This document shows, piece by piece, positions 11,538 to 22,466 of a stretch of DNA of 64,000 nucleotides. The notes below the pieces were generated by a model. It did not search any database and was not told the DNA's origin. It saw only the letters and a list, made by a program, of their open reading frames with translations. Position 1 is the stretch's first letter, and every line of letters starts with the position of its first letter. The position numbers were made by a program, and so were the translations under genes. The DNA lies in contig JASANG010003504.1 of NCBI GenBank assembly GCA_030248215.1, positions 1 through 64,000 of the forward strand, read 5' to 3'. Source of the stretch: Enoplolaimus lenunculus (Eukaryota; Nematoda; Enoplea; Enoplida; Thoracostomopsidae).

Positions 11538-14500
11538 ATGAATTACTTTTCGTTGACGACTGTGTTCGTGTTTAGTACTTTTGGTATTAGCTGTGTATTG
11601 CTGACCGTCTTTGCATATTATATTTGGCAGTGGCGAAAATTAAAACAACAGTCTGAACGCTCAAACGTTAGTGCTCAAAGCGAACACTCGATGAGTGTAA
11701 AGTCTAGCGTTGCTAAAGATACAGCAGAAGCGATGCGGCGTAGTCGCGCTGGAAAGACACCCGGTCTTGATAGCAGTGACAAGTCTTATCCAGATCCCCA
11801 TACACAGCCGTTTACAGGCATTCCAGCATCATGTCCGTTTAGTGGTGTACTTGGAGGTGACTTTGGGCCGTATCATTTCGATCCTGGCACACTTTCGGAG
11901 GCTGATCGTGATCGTTATAATAAGGTGACATAGTTTAAAAAGGTTGATTTCGAAAGTTTGTCAGGTTAAATGTCAAATTCAGAAAGTATTTACTGGTTGG
12001 TTCAGGCGTTTGTGCTCAACAGGGTTCCAACGCGTACTAAGTTTTACCGGAACAGGAACAGGAATTGAATTTCTTTGGAGGAACCAGAACAGGAACAGTA
12101 ACCGGAATTTTGAAATCATTTTCATCACCGAAGTTACTGTTGGATTTGTTGGAAAACTTGCCAAAAATGGTTTAAAAAAGAATTTTCCTGCTTTCATAAT
12201 CAAGTTCTGCGAAAACACATCAAGCAGAATTTAGTAACAAAATTCAACTAATTGCAAACACATTAATTTCGACATAAAAATTTTTTCAAAGACAAAGTTT
12301 GCAATATTTAAATGATTATGAATAATTTGCCACAAAACAATTCCGGTTCTGCATTTTTAAATGCAGGAACAGGAACCGGAACAGGAATTAAATTGTTGCA
12401 GGAATTCGACCGGAACAGGAATTCCGATTGAACCCTGGTGCTCAACTAGATTTAGAACTAATGCTTATTAGTTTATACTTGAGTTCATAACGATCCTTGG
12501 GCAAGGATTTGCAACTGGGTACACTACATCGTGTATAGAAAATAATGTATTGAGCGCGCGTTGTTTGTTGTCGAGCTTCCATTTCTGGTGGTCAAATTTA
12601 CTGAACTGCATCAAATAAACCATATTAGGCTGCAAAATATACCTAAATGCTTGGTTTATATTGTAGAGCGGTTCATGGCATCCCCACAATAATTTTCGCG
12701 CATCAAATGTGACAATCAACCCTCCTCTAGTAAAGTTGAGTAGGCCATAACGAAACGCAATGCGCGCTGGTGCATACGTTTTGTACCACGCTAAACTTGA
12801 TAAAAACTCTTATCCAAGGAATCATCCACTTGATGCTTAACTAACATTGGCGGTGAAATTGGACTAGCACGAAGCCACGTTAATCAGTGTTTTATTTTGC
12901 GACTCTGGTTGCAAGTTTCGTTATGATTCTATGGGATTTTCCAGGGTTATGTTTGGTGCAGGCTTGTTATTTTTATGCCACCTCGTGTTTCCAGATCAAA
13001 CATATTTTTTTGCCTTAAGATTGGTAAGTAGTGTGACGGTGAATAGCGACTTTAAGGTTAAACATTTAAAAATCTAAAATCTGCAAAATGGTGGCACTTC
13101 AAATAGCAACGTTCTGGCGTTTTTAGCATTTTTGAATGTAGATTGTCATTGTTTTGTTATACTTTGCAAACTGTTGGTTTTAGGGATTCAAGATTTGGCA
13201 AGAGATTAATCGTGAAAAAGAAAAGATGGCTCACAAAAATGCCGAGGAAGTAAGCAGTTTATTTCTTGTTGCCGTATGCCTGCAAGTGCGTGTTTGCAGT
13301 TGACATGTAACTAACGTCCCAGGTTTATAAATTGCGAATGCAGTTCGACATTATAAGACGAACGGTAAGTTATACTTGTACCAGGGTACGACCGGACCAG
13401 ATACTAATTGACCAGATACCGGAACCGGATCCGGAGTGAATTTTTCACCGTGACCGTATACTAACCGGATATAGCATCTAAGTTCGCGCACTGATTGACA
13501 TTGAAGTATTTGAGTCGCACAATAGTATGTTTATACTGAATTAGAATATAATTATTAGTTTGAATTTTTGTTTTTTTACTGCAACGTATCCTAATTTGAA
13601 CATCGTGACTACTGTAAAAAGCAATTTTTGAAATGCGGGACCACCACCGAAAATATCCGGCATTCGGTAGGTTTATACCGGAAACGGATATCAGTTTTTG
13701 CCAAATATTAAACCGGATCCGGACATCCGGTCGTACCCTGAGTTGTACTACCACTTTTGAATTGAAATTGTTGTAGATGATGAAATTAAATGAAAACGTT
13801 GGCACAAATGATAGCAAAACAAATAAACGAGATGGAAAAAAGGAAAAGATCGACAATAAACCAATTGAGCATAATGATCAGAACGACTGTAAATCAAGTA
13901 CTGAGCAGAAAACAAACGATGACAACGTACAAAACGAAAAATTGGAACGCGATTTGAATGAAAGTAAGTCACATGGCATACCAAGTTGTTGTTTGCATTG
14001 CACACTGATTCATTCGCTCGCAAAACCTACTTGTCATAGTTAACTACTGGACCCTTCCAAACGCCAAATTGTTCACGACAACTTGAATTGGGTACGTTTG
14101 TAGTTCTGTTCCCCCACAGTGTACAACTTTCCCTCGCCAAAACAGTTTAAGCAGTATGGGGGGGCTGGCGCCCTACCAACCTCCCAATCCTCGCACTAAG
14201 CGCTTCTCACGTTTAAGCACTAATATTGTTCAAAATTATTTCAGTAGTTTTAACTCTTTCAATAATAAATGCTTAGTGCAGGGGTCTTGGGGGTCGGTAG
14301 CCCAATCCTGCTTAGTATCCCTTCAAATCGCAGGAGGTGCAAAGGGGCGGCAGCACCGTGAAGAACATAACGCAAAATTGACGAAAACTTTTCGCACTAG
14401 AAACTAGTTTTTATAACAGGTAAACAAAACATTGATGTTACAAGTGAAAAAGCTCCTCTCGCCCACATTTATGGGGTCTTTTCCGTTATCCTCTTCAGCT

Positions 14501-17500
14501 AGCGTTTGCCCAAAAATGGTTCTATTTTGAAAATTTTTGCATATTTGAGCTTCTGACATCTACTGATCATTCCACGCCCAAATTTGAAATTTTGAAATAT
14601 TCGACTTTAAGGCCCATGGTCTACCCCCTTGGTATCCAACAAAATTTGTTGAAAAAGTTGACAAATTATATAGCAATCAATGCAACATGCGGAGCTGAGT
14701 CGAATGTTGCGAAATTTTCCGCAGTGAGACGATTGGTTAACGAGTTATAGTCGAATAACTGGTTTGGCTCGCTGCCAACGGTTTGGGTAGGCGCCAAACT
14801 AGTTATTTGACCATAATTCGCTAAACAATTGCCTAATCACGGAACATTTAACACCATTCGACTCTGTCAAACTGCCAGACAAAAATTTGGGGTCCCGAGA
14901 TGGGATCTTGGGACCTTAAAAATCGAATATTTTGAAAATTCAAATTTAGGCGTGAAATGATCATGAGAGGATTTCAGAAGCTCAAATATGTTACAATTTT
15001 CAAAATCGAACTATTTTTGGGCAAACGCGGGTTGTGTGAGATAACGGAAGAGACACCATTTATGTAGTAGCCAGGGAAAACTACAAAAACGCGTAGAGTC
15101 GCTACAAAGAAACCTAATCGCATCGGACGATTTCAAGATAAAACATGTTTTTGTTGCAGTATTACTGACCGATGCATAGGTTGGAAAATTTTTTACACAA
15201 ACGTTTGTTTTATGAGTGTCATAATATTGTTTAGAATTGCGCTTTTTTATAAAGCGGTTAAAAATACCAAAAATTCGTCGCTTAGCGCTGAGTATATTGT
15301 TTGAAAACAAAACAAATTCGCTAATTACAAGTTTTTCGTGAAAGTATTTTAATGTTTGGCAGTATTATCGAATATTACCCTTGTTTTTCGTTTCAACTTC
15401 CTTAATTTCAATGAGATGTATTTGATAACGTTGCGTAGCATTTCACAAATATTAACCCATTCTCACATGAATATTTTCTATTTCCCCTGACACCTACTTT
15501 TATGCTAGGATTCGAACTCCAGTGATTGGAGTGGGAGGCGTATACCATCACCACTCAGCTACAGGAGCTTGACGCTCGAGCCCGAGGGGGCTCTCACGTC
15601 TTGTGGTGATTTAGTACTATGTATACGTATTGCAATTGTTAAACACGGTGCGATATATATTATTTAACGCATATGACTGCGCTGAGTTTCCTATAGGCAA
15701 CTCAATGTGAGAAGGGGTTAAAAAATTTATTTACAATGTTAACAGTTTAGATAAAAAGTTTCGAGATATGGATACTGGAAATTTGGACCTCGAGCATTTG
15801 CCGGCTGAGTTGAAAAAAGCAAGGCTGCGGAAGTTGAACGACGATATTGGCAATAAAATGAGTGATGACGATTGGCGAGAAGAAGCAAGGTTGGTTGGTT
15901 TATGAATTTTTGCTATTTTGCATTGAAAACTTAATGATTTTAAAGTGATTATTTATTGCTTACTATGAGCATAAAAATAAACGGAATTTCCGGAATTATT
16001 CAGGGAAACCGGACACAAATTTTTTTATCCGAAACAGATATCCGGAAAATGCCCTGGTAATTTTGCACCTTTCGGAGATACGTATGTAAAGGTTTTCAGT
16101 GTCTGGTAGTGTACCAGCTACTACTCGTACTAATTGAGAAATTACCACATGACTGTAAGATTTGGAAAAGCTATAACTGTGCATCACATGTGCACTATAT
16201 TTCAGTTAAATAGTGCCTATACCAAAATATAGCGCTGACACTAAACGTAACACGTGTTCAAAACAATTAATCTTCGGTAAAATTGGAAATTTTAAAATGT
16301 AAAACGCTGTGTTTCTACATAGGTATATAGCAGTATGTAATCGGGGAATAAAAATGCCCTAGCCTGAGGTCGACAAAGTTCGTCGAAGCTGGTACCGAAG
16401 TGACGCATAAGGTAGGTGAAGTTACGCCAAATTCACTAAGCGTTAACCACAACTTATAAGGTTTTGTATTGTTGCAAGCATTTTTTCGAAAACTTCGACC
16501 ATTTCAGCATCAAAAATTGTCTAAAAGTTAATAACAAACTCACTGAACGACCGAACTCATAACACTACAAAAACCCAGTAGCAAAATTTTTTGCCAGATT
16601 CTTCATTAAAAATTCTGTCCGGAGCAGAGGTCGATTTTCAGCCGGAGCAGAGGTCGATTTTCAGCCAGAGCCGGAGGTAGTCGGCCGGATGCACTCTTAC
16701 GATAGTATTATTTTCTTGTGATTTTTAGCCTCCATTTTACTTCCAATTAAATATTATTTTGTGCTGAACTCAGGAGCCTTGCTTAGGGTTGCCCGGACAC
16801 CGTCTGAAAACCAGCCCCGGGCCTTCAGGAGTGCCGAATCAAGGGTTTTTACAGCTGGGATCCGAAGTTGATTAAACCCTTTCTCCCGAATTGGTTTCGA
16901 TGTTAACCTCCTCAGTTACCTTCAAAATCAGTCTAACTTTTTGATAACTGAATGAGTGCACCGAACCCAAACGTCAACAACGTAAGCACAAATTGAAGGA
17001 GTTTTCGCGAGCGAAGAAGGGAAAAGTTAGCTGCACTATCGTTTATACTATACTACCTAGCTTCAGTTTAGATTGTGTCGGAGGAATCGAATCCATATGT
17101 AAATACCATATCATATGCCTCGGCAATGGAGATTCAAAAAACAGTGGCAGAATAGTGCTGGAAACTAGGGTTCCATTGGAATTCCGATTCCGGCTAAAAT
17201 TCCGGCAAAAATTGACTTTCGAATTCTGACTGACTGCTGTTCCGATGCCGGAATTCTGATTTTTCGGTTATGAGTTGTTAAGATGATTGAACTTAGATTT
17301 CGCTTGCTTCATTTTGTTTCGCTCATTTGCAATTATTCTGTTGGTTCTTTTCTTAGTAAATATTTCGAGTTGTTACGCGTATTCCGTCAGCTATATAAAC
17401 AAATTTTGTTGAAACTGTGAACAGTAACGGAAACAGTCATACTGCAACAAAAGTTAAAAGTCATACACTTTTAAATTTTAAATAGAATTACTAAAACTTG

Positions 17501-18093
17501 ATTCCGATTCTGGTTCCGACAGACCAATTTGATTCCGATTCCGCTTCCGACAAAATCTAGTTCCGATTGGACTGCTGCTGGAAACCACTTGAGCGAAGCA
17601 AGCGAGAAGGCAGGCACACTTTTAGTTGTGAATTTTAATGTAAAATTCTAGTTTTGCTTGGATTTCATGGGCAGTTGTGATCCCTAGATTAGCTTCTACA
17701 TCCGCGCATGGTCTTTAGCTTAAAAATATGTATGTTTGTTTTGTTTGTGCTCAACACGTAGTGCGCGTCCGCAGAGTTCTCGAGCCAAGTAAGCGAAGAA
17801 CCAGGCGCATTTTGTTTAAAGTTTTCAACAAGGTGTACTTTTTGTATCTAGTGCAGTTTTCTAAAATTGATGGCTGGCCGACCCAACGAACTATAGGAAT
17901 GGGTGGGTGGTTCAGAGGGGTATTATGCATAGCTCTGGCTGAAGTATATTCTGGCTGAAGTGTATATTGTTTTCTTTCTAGAGTGCGCCAGGAGCAAATG
18001 CAGAAAATATTTGAAATGATGAGTAAACAGAATGACGTATCGATAGGTTCAGCCGAAGAAATTAAAGAACAAATGAAGCTTTATTCTTTTTAG
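11538..18093 (+). CDS. MXRA7: MXRA7-like single-pass membrane protein
   Basis: Six exons, 11538-11924, 13184-13249, 13323-13364, 13777-13963, 15751-15889 and 17982-18093, join in phase to 310 codons plus TAG. The ATG opens a 131-codon frame and is followed by a hydrophobic helix at about residues 6-29, then WQWRKLK, so the protein is probably membrane-anchored by its N-terminus with the rest cytosolic. Residues about 80-165 hold FGPYHFDPGTLSEADRDRYN and a charged helix; about 166-225 is Lys/Asp/Asn-rich. The last ~55 residues (MSDDDWREEARVRQEQMQKI, then FEMM, ending EEIKEQMKLYSF) align with the vertebrate MXRA7 C-terminus (TKEELEEEQRVQKEQL..., ending DVQEQLRLYDM). MXRA7's biochemical role is poorly known. 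The middle has no vertebrate counterpart that I know of. It is convergent with the spectrin gene. Confidence 0.72.
12020..12437. mobile_element. hAT-type miniature element in MXRA7-like intron 1
   Basis: CAGGGTTCCAACGCG at the left and CCGATTGAACCCTG at the right, flanked by a perfect 8-bp duplication GTGCTCAA (12012-12019 and 12438-12445). The interior has many GGAACAGGAACCGGAA motifs. 418 bp, no transposase. The perfect duplication suggests a fairly recent insertion. Confidence 0.88.
13382..13740. mobile_element. hAT-type miniature element filling MXRA7-like intron 3
   Basis: Terminal inverted repeats CAGGGTACGACCGGA and TCCGGTCGTACCCTG are perfect over 15 bp. Flanks ACTTGTAC (13374-13381) and AGTTGTAC (13741-13748) match at 7 of 8. 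The element makes up 359 of the intron's 412 bp; without it and one duplication the intron would be 45 bp. Confidence 0.9.
14157..14311. repeat. Imperfect inverted repeat in MXRA7-like intron 4
   Basis: GGCGCCCTACCAACCTCCCA at the left and GGGGGTCGGTAGCCC at the right, with GCACTAAGC and GCTTAGTGC inside, are complementary. About 155 bp; looks like a short hairpin transposon, class unknown. Confidence 0.5.
14464..15067. repeat. Foldback element, nearly palindromic over ~600 bp
   Basis: The left arm (TTTCCGTTATC, GTTTGCCCAAAAATGGTTC, TATTTGAGCTTCTGA, then ATTCCACGCCCAAATTTGAA) is repeated in reverse complement in the right arm with about 10-15% difference. Pairing continues inward (GAGTCGAATGTT with AACACCATTCGACTC) to a centre near 14780. 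No coding frame. It lies in MXRA7-like intron 4. Confidence 0.8.
15454..15721 (-). mobile_element. TTAA-flanked element with tRNA-like promoter boxes
   Basis: Starts TTAACCCATTCTCACAT and ends ATGTGAGAAGGGGTTAA: terminal inverted repeats that begin CCC next to TTAA, the piggyBac arrangement. On the minus strand the interior holds GCTCCTGTAGCTGAGTGG (A-box-like) and GGAGTTCGAATCC (B-box-like), 30-odd bp apart as in tRNA genes. Related copies are at 6688-7045. Either a tRNA-derived SINE captured in a miniature piggyBac-type element or a SINE with chance inverted ends. Confidence 0.6.
15985..16060. repeat. Degenerate CCGGAA/CCGGATA fragment
   Basis: TTTCCGGAATTATTCAGGG, AACCGGACAC and ATATCCGGAAAATGCCCTGG recall the CAGGGT hAT family. 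No target duplication found. Confidence 0.4.
16360..16697. repeat. Decayed hAT-type element
   Basis: The right end GGCCGGATGCACTCTTACG and repeated GCAGAGGTCGATTTTCAGCC, GAGCCGGAGG match the element at 5662-6009. The left end (CCTGAGGTCGAC) is diverged. In MXRA7-like intron 5. Confidence 0.45.
17166..17577. mobile_element. hAT-type miniature element in MXRA7-like intron 5
   Basis: The left end TAGGGTTCCATTGGAATTCC and right end TTCCGATTGGACTGCTG are imperfect inverted repeats, flanked by a perfect 8-bp duplication CTGGAAAC (17158-17165 and 17578-17585). The interior is rich in GATTCCGATTCCGG. Confidence 0.78.
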
Positions 18094-18192
18094 AACAAAC
18101 TTGTTAATATAGTATTTTGTTTTGGTTACTTTAAAGTCAAAGCTATGAAGTTTAGGCAGCGACGTTTGTGCACTCGATGTAAACAAACTATA

Positions 18193-18842
18193 CACTGTAA
18201 AAAATGGTGAGTCAAATTGACTCTCCCGGAAATAGGCTTTTCCCGACTATACAAACTGAGTCAAATTCGACTCCGCCAGAGTCAAATTCGACTCACTGAG
18301 CGATTCAATGAATCGAATTTGACTCTGGCGGAGTGGAATTTTGACTCAGTTTGTGTACTGTAGTGACCCGAATAAGAGGGGGGACTGATATTTATTTGGC
18401 CTCTCCAGAGCGTACCACCCTTGCTATTCGGTTACGGACTGTTATTTATTTTTAACCCACGTTCGGCAGCCCTTCGTTACTGATATATATCCGGTACTGC
18501 AATTATCCGTTGAATCAAACGTTTATTTGTGTTGTGTCAATAGCTTGAGCGATAATACAAAGTTATACTTAGGAATGTACTTTCAAAATTTAAGTACACT
18601 TTAAAGTTTCGGACTCAGTATTTGGTCCTGGAGTCATATATGCTCTAGAATTAGGGTTAATTGACATTTATGGACTTTAATTAGGGCTTAGGGACTCTAT
18701 CTGCTTACGGACTCTTATTAGGGATATGGACTCCTATTGATTCGGACTCAAAATGGGGACCCCCTTCTTATTCGGGTCAATACAGTAGTCAGGAAAAGTC
18801 TATTTCGTAGAGAGTCCATTTGACTCCCCATTTTTTGCAGTG
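18193..18842. mobile_element. Inverted-repeat element with GAGTCAAATTGACTC motifs, split by an insertion
   Basis: Outer inverted repeats CACTGTAAAAAATGGTGAGT and its counterpart in CCCCATTTTTTGCAGTG run for nearly 60 bp. Inside are several GAGTCAAATTCGACTC palindromes. The right arm is interrupted at 18356 by another element (18358-18785). A fragment of the same family is at 21172-21212. Confidence 0.75.
18358..18785. mobile_element. Tc1/mariner-type miniature element nested in the outer element
   Basis: Ends CTGTAGTGACCCGAATAAGA and TCTTATTCGGGTCAATACAG are inverted repeats flanked by TA on both sides (18356-18357 and 18786-18787), the Tc1/mariner target. Removing the insert restores the outer arm as GTTTGTGTAGTCAGG, which pairs with its opposite arm. 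Confidence 0.8.
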
Positions 18843-19317
18843 TGCGCGCAATGTAAACTCCCAACCGTGTGTTTGCCATTGTTCATAGTTCTACAAATAT
18901 GCGGTTGCGCTTCTATCATACTTCTGTAAGTAGGGTTCATAACCGCTTTAAAGCGCGCCTGATGCCTAATGTGTCTAAAGTACACCAAACAAACAAGACA
19001 TGAAAGTTTAATTTGGATACAATAATTATATACATTGTAACTGAACGTCTCTGCCAAATGCTGGATAAAATTTGTCAGATTAATACCTTATTCGCCAGAG
19101 GTGCAGTCAGACGAAAATCATGTTTACTTGTTACAGTTCGAAGAACGACAAAATTTACATATTACAAATTATTTTAGCGCATGGAGAGTAACATCCTGCA
19201 AAAGGTAAGCTTATATTGGAGATTGGCGTTACGAATTGTGTTGGTGTACACGCGTGAACAGGGGTGTCGAAGTGTCGCTGACACGTCTATCGAAACTAAA
19301 GCTTCGCGTTGGAATTT

Positions 19318-19696
19318 AAACATTCAATGCAAAAATGCGCTGACTTTTCGCTCGCTTTAATTGCTACGATCCTGTTTCACACCTCTAGAAACAATCGTTC
19401 CCCCGTCTGTATTTAGGGGTAGGGGGTGTGACAATTGGTTCTATAGTTTCTTTGCATAATTTTAAACATTCTTGCGATTGTTCATTTTTAGTTATATTTC
19501 GTTTTATAAACATTCAATGCAAAAATGCGCTGACTTTTCGCTCGCTTTAATTGCTACGATCCTGTTTCACACCTCTAGAAACAATCGTTCCCCCGTCTGT
19601 ACTTAGGGGTAGGGGTGTGACAATTGGTTCTATAGTTTCTTTGCATAATTTTAAACATTCTTGCGATTGTTCATTTTTTAGTTATATTTCGTTTTA
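19318..19696. repeat. 190-bp tandem duplication
   Basis: Two adjacent copies (19318-19507 and 19508-19696) of a sequence starting AAACATTCAATGC and ending ATATTTCGTTTTA. They differ at only about three places, so the duplication is young. No coding frame. Confidence 0.9.
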
Positions 19697-19803
19697 CTGT
19701 GTATGTATGTATGTGCTGTTCATTAAATAAAGAAAAAAACCATTCAAGCCAACATTGTGCCCTTAGTGATTCTCACAGCTGCTCTGTGACTGCGAGTGAT
19801 CTT

Positions 19804-20006
19804 GGCCAATGTTACTTTTAGGGCCGTAACAGTAGATTAAGCGTATTCCTAAGCCTAAGCCTAAGCCTAAGCGTTGCAAAAATGTGTTCCTAAGCCTAAG
19901 CCTAAGCCTAAGCCTAAGCCTAAGCCAGAAATTGTAATCTAGAATCTAAACACACCGTTTTATAGACCCACCGGAAACCTCTACGGCCCTTAAAGTAACA
20001 TGGGCC
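19804..20006. mobile_element. GGCC-type hAT miniature element with best TTAGGC-like array
   Basis: Ends GGCCAATGTTACTTTTAGGG and CTTAAAGTAACATGGGCC, perfect 8-bp duplication GTGATCTT (19796-19803 and 20007-20014). The core has two runs of perfect CCTAAG units (about four and six), more than any other copy here. Confidence 0.9.
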
Positions 20007-20236
20007 GTGATCTTTATGGCAGTGGAATATGTAATTCGAGCAGACAATGTGGAGCCCAAAGATGGTGGGCACATAAATACTTTAAATATATAGTGTGTTA
20101 ATCAATTTTAATCAGCATGTGCATGATTTAAGCCACTGCAACATCGATTCTATCGAAAGTCAGCCTTCTATCAAACTATATATACATGAGCTGTTTTACT
20201 TCAAAGGGGAAGAACCACTGTGAAATATACACTGCA

Positions 20237-21170
20237 ACCAGTCGTAGTGGGACTACATTTATTGAGCGAAGCTCGAACGCACGTAAGCAATTAAGCTAAT
20301 ATGCAAAGTAGCTATTAGCTAACTATTCAATTATCGGTTTTGGATGTATGTAAACTATTTATTCAAATTCCTCGCACCCAAAAACCCTTCAGTCACTCTA
20401 ATAATTTTTGGAATAATTTAAAGTCCTAATTTTGTTTTGTCAATTAAGCTAATATGCAAATTAGATATTAGGTAACTATCCAATTATCGGTTTTGGAGGT
20501 TTGTAAACACTTTATTCAGATTCTTCGCACCCAAAAACCTTCAGTAAACCCTAATAATTATTGAAATAATTTAAAAAGTCCTAGTTTTGTCTTGTCCATT
20601 AAGCTAATATGCAAATTGGCTATTAGCTAACTATTCAATTATCGGGTTTGGATGTTTGTAAACTATTTATTCAAATTCAGCGCACCAAAAAACCCTTTAG
20701 TGCTGAAATTATATTGCTGTTAACCTTAATAATTAGTGAAAGATTGTAAAAAGTCCTAATTTAGGTTTATAAACTATGCTAATATGCAAATTATCTATTA
20801 GCTAACTGCTCAATTATCGGTTTTGGAGGTTTGTAAACAGTCTACGCAGATTCCTCGCACCCAAAAACCTTTTAATGCTAAAATTAGATTGCTTCTAACT
20901 GTAATAATTAGTGAAATATTGTGGAAAGTCCTAATTTAGGCTTAATATGCAAATTAGCCTGTAGCTAGTAAACGGCTTAAAATTTTAAAACCCCAATGCG
21001 AGGTTAACACCCTGGGATAATTGGCTTTCAAACAAAAAAGTTTATCAAAATCGGTTCAGCCGTTCCTGAGATTCTTTTCGGACGGACGGACATCCACCTT
21101 TCGACCCCCAAGTTCAAAACATAAAACGCTTCGCGAAACTCCGAGCTTAGCTCGGAGTTTCACTTCGCTC
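20237..21170 (-). repeat. R165 element, copy 3, four to five internal units
   Basis: Opposite orientation to copy 1. Starts AACCAGTCGTAGTGGGACTA (from about 20234) and ends in the GGACGGACATCCACCTTTCG block and a GAGCTTAGCTC palindrome. GCTAATATGCAAA recurs at about 20290, 20445, 20600 and 20776, marking tandem units of 155-175 bp. Also contains the 61-codon frame at 21021, which is repeat sequence and not a gene. Confidence 0.75.
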
Positions 21171-21212
21171 AAAAATGGTGAGTCAAACCGATTCGCTACG
21201 AAATAGGCTTGG

Positions 21213-22320
21213 GTTACAACACGTGTTTGATATTTTAATTGCGGTCATTTGCAGATTATTCATTCATATATATTCATAGCAAGATCCAGAACGAAAATGC
21301 TTATTCATTAGAAACACTTGTGGCTGCCAGTTCTCGCTGCAAAGGCTTGCACATGCTAATAGGGTTTAAATGAAAAACTTAACTATTTTAAGCATAAAAA
21401 ACAAAAATATCCGGTATGTCTTTATAAGGAAAATCGATATTTATCGCACATCGATCATAACTCCGTTTCGCAACCTGGTCGCAAGTTACACTGACATCTA
21501 CAGAAGAGTGCCTGCTTGCTGCTATGCAAAATTTTGCCTTGAATGAACACTATCAAACCTCGCTGTACTAGAAAACACAATTTTATTGTATATTGTTCAC
21601 CAACGCATCATTGTATATATTTGCAGCGGGAAGAACAGTAGGTCAAATTCGGAAATAAAGTTTCACAAAATTTCAGGCGAGAGCGTACAAACCATGCCTG
21701 AGATATCGTTTAAAATTTTTCAGTTTTGAGCCCAACCTTTGCCAGAAACTAAAATTCCAAAAGTTAACTACAATTTCATACACAGTTTGAACACAAAATA
21801 TGACCCATGGATATAACAATGCCGGATCGTTTTCCTGCGGGGCTGTAATAGAATCTTAGGAATATGGTAATATATACTACTGCTTCAGCCCTGTTCCATA
21901 CAAGGACCAAAAAAATTAAAAAAGCAGGAGCTAATATGGTGGTATGATTTTTAATGACCAAACCATGTGACAGAAACAAATGACCACTTCGAAAAAATCA
22001 CCCTATTCAGTTTTTGCTATGCAGCTATCAAAACAGCTGACATTACCAAACATGCAAATATAATGAAAAGCATACTCTCGTGCAAAGTATGAAATTTTTG
22101 TTCTGTCTTTTTATTACATTTTTGGAAACTGGAACAGAGAAGTGGATATATACCTAGTAATAAGCATCGAATATTTTTTTCTGTTAAAACAGTGATATTG
22201 ATTGAACCTCACAGCACCAGAATCAGGTTGGCGCCGAACTCATAATTTCGCGAGCGACCAAAAACTTGTGAAATTTTAGTGTTGATGGAATAAATACTGA
22301 AAACATCTTAGATCACTTCG
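21213..22320. other. Intergenic, nothing identified
   Basis: AT-rich sequence with no open frame that resembles a protein I know and no repeat structure that I could see by eye. Confidence 0.3.
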
Positions 22321-22466
22321 TTGGGGAGAACGGCTGACAGCAAGAGTTATAACTCCGCCGAATCGACATTAGTGTTTTTTCCTCAAGCCAGGATAGAGGA
22401 GAGGAAAACCGAAAACTGTCCAAAAGTAGGGAAAACATCGGCTTTAAAGAAGAGGATCTTTGGGGG

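Noticed and set aside
19804-20006. Interstitial telomere or chromosome fusion point
   Set aside because: The CCTAAG array lies inside a transposon with terminal repeats and an 8-bp target duplication, which explains it without a fusion.
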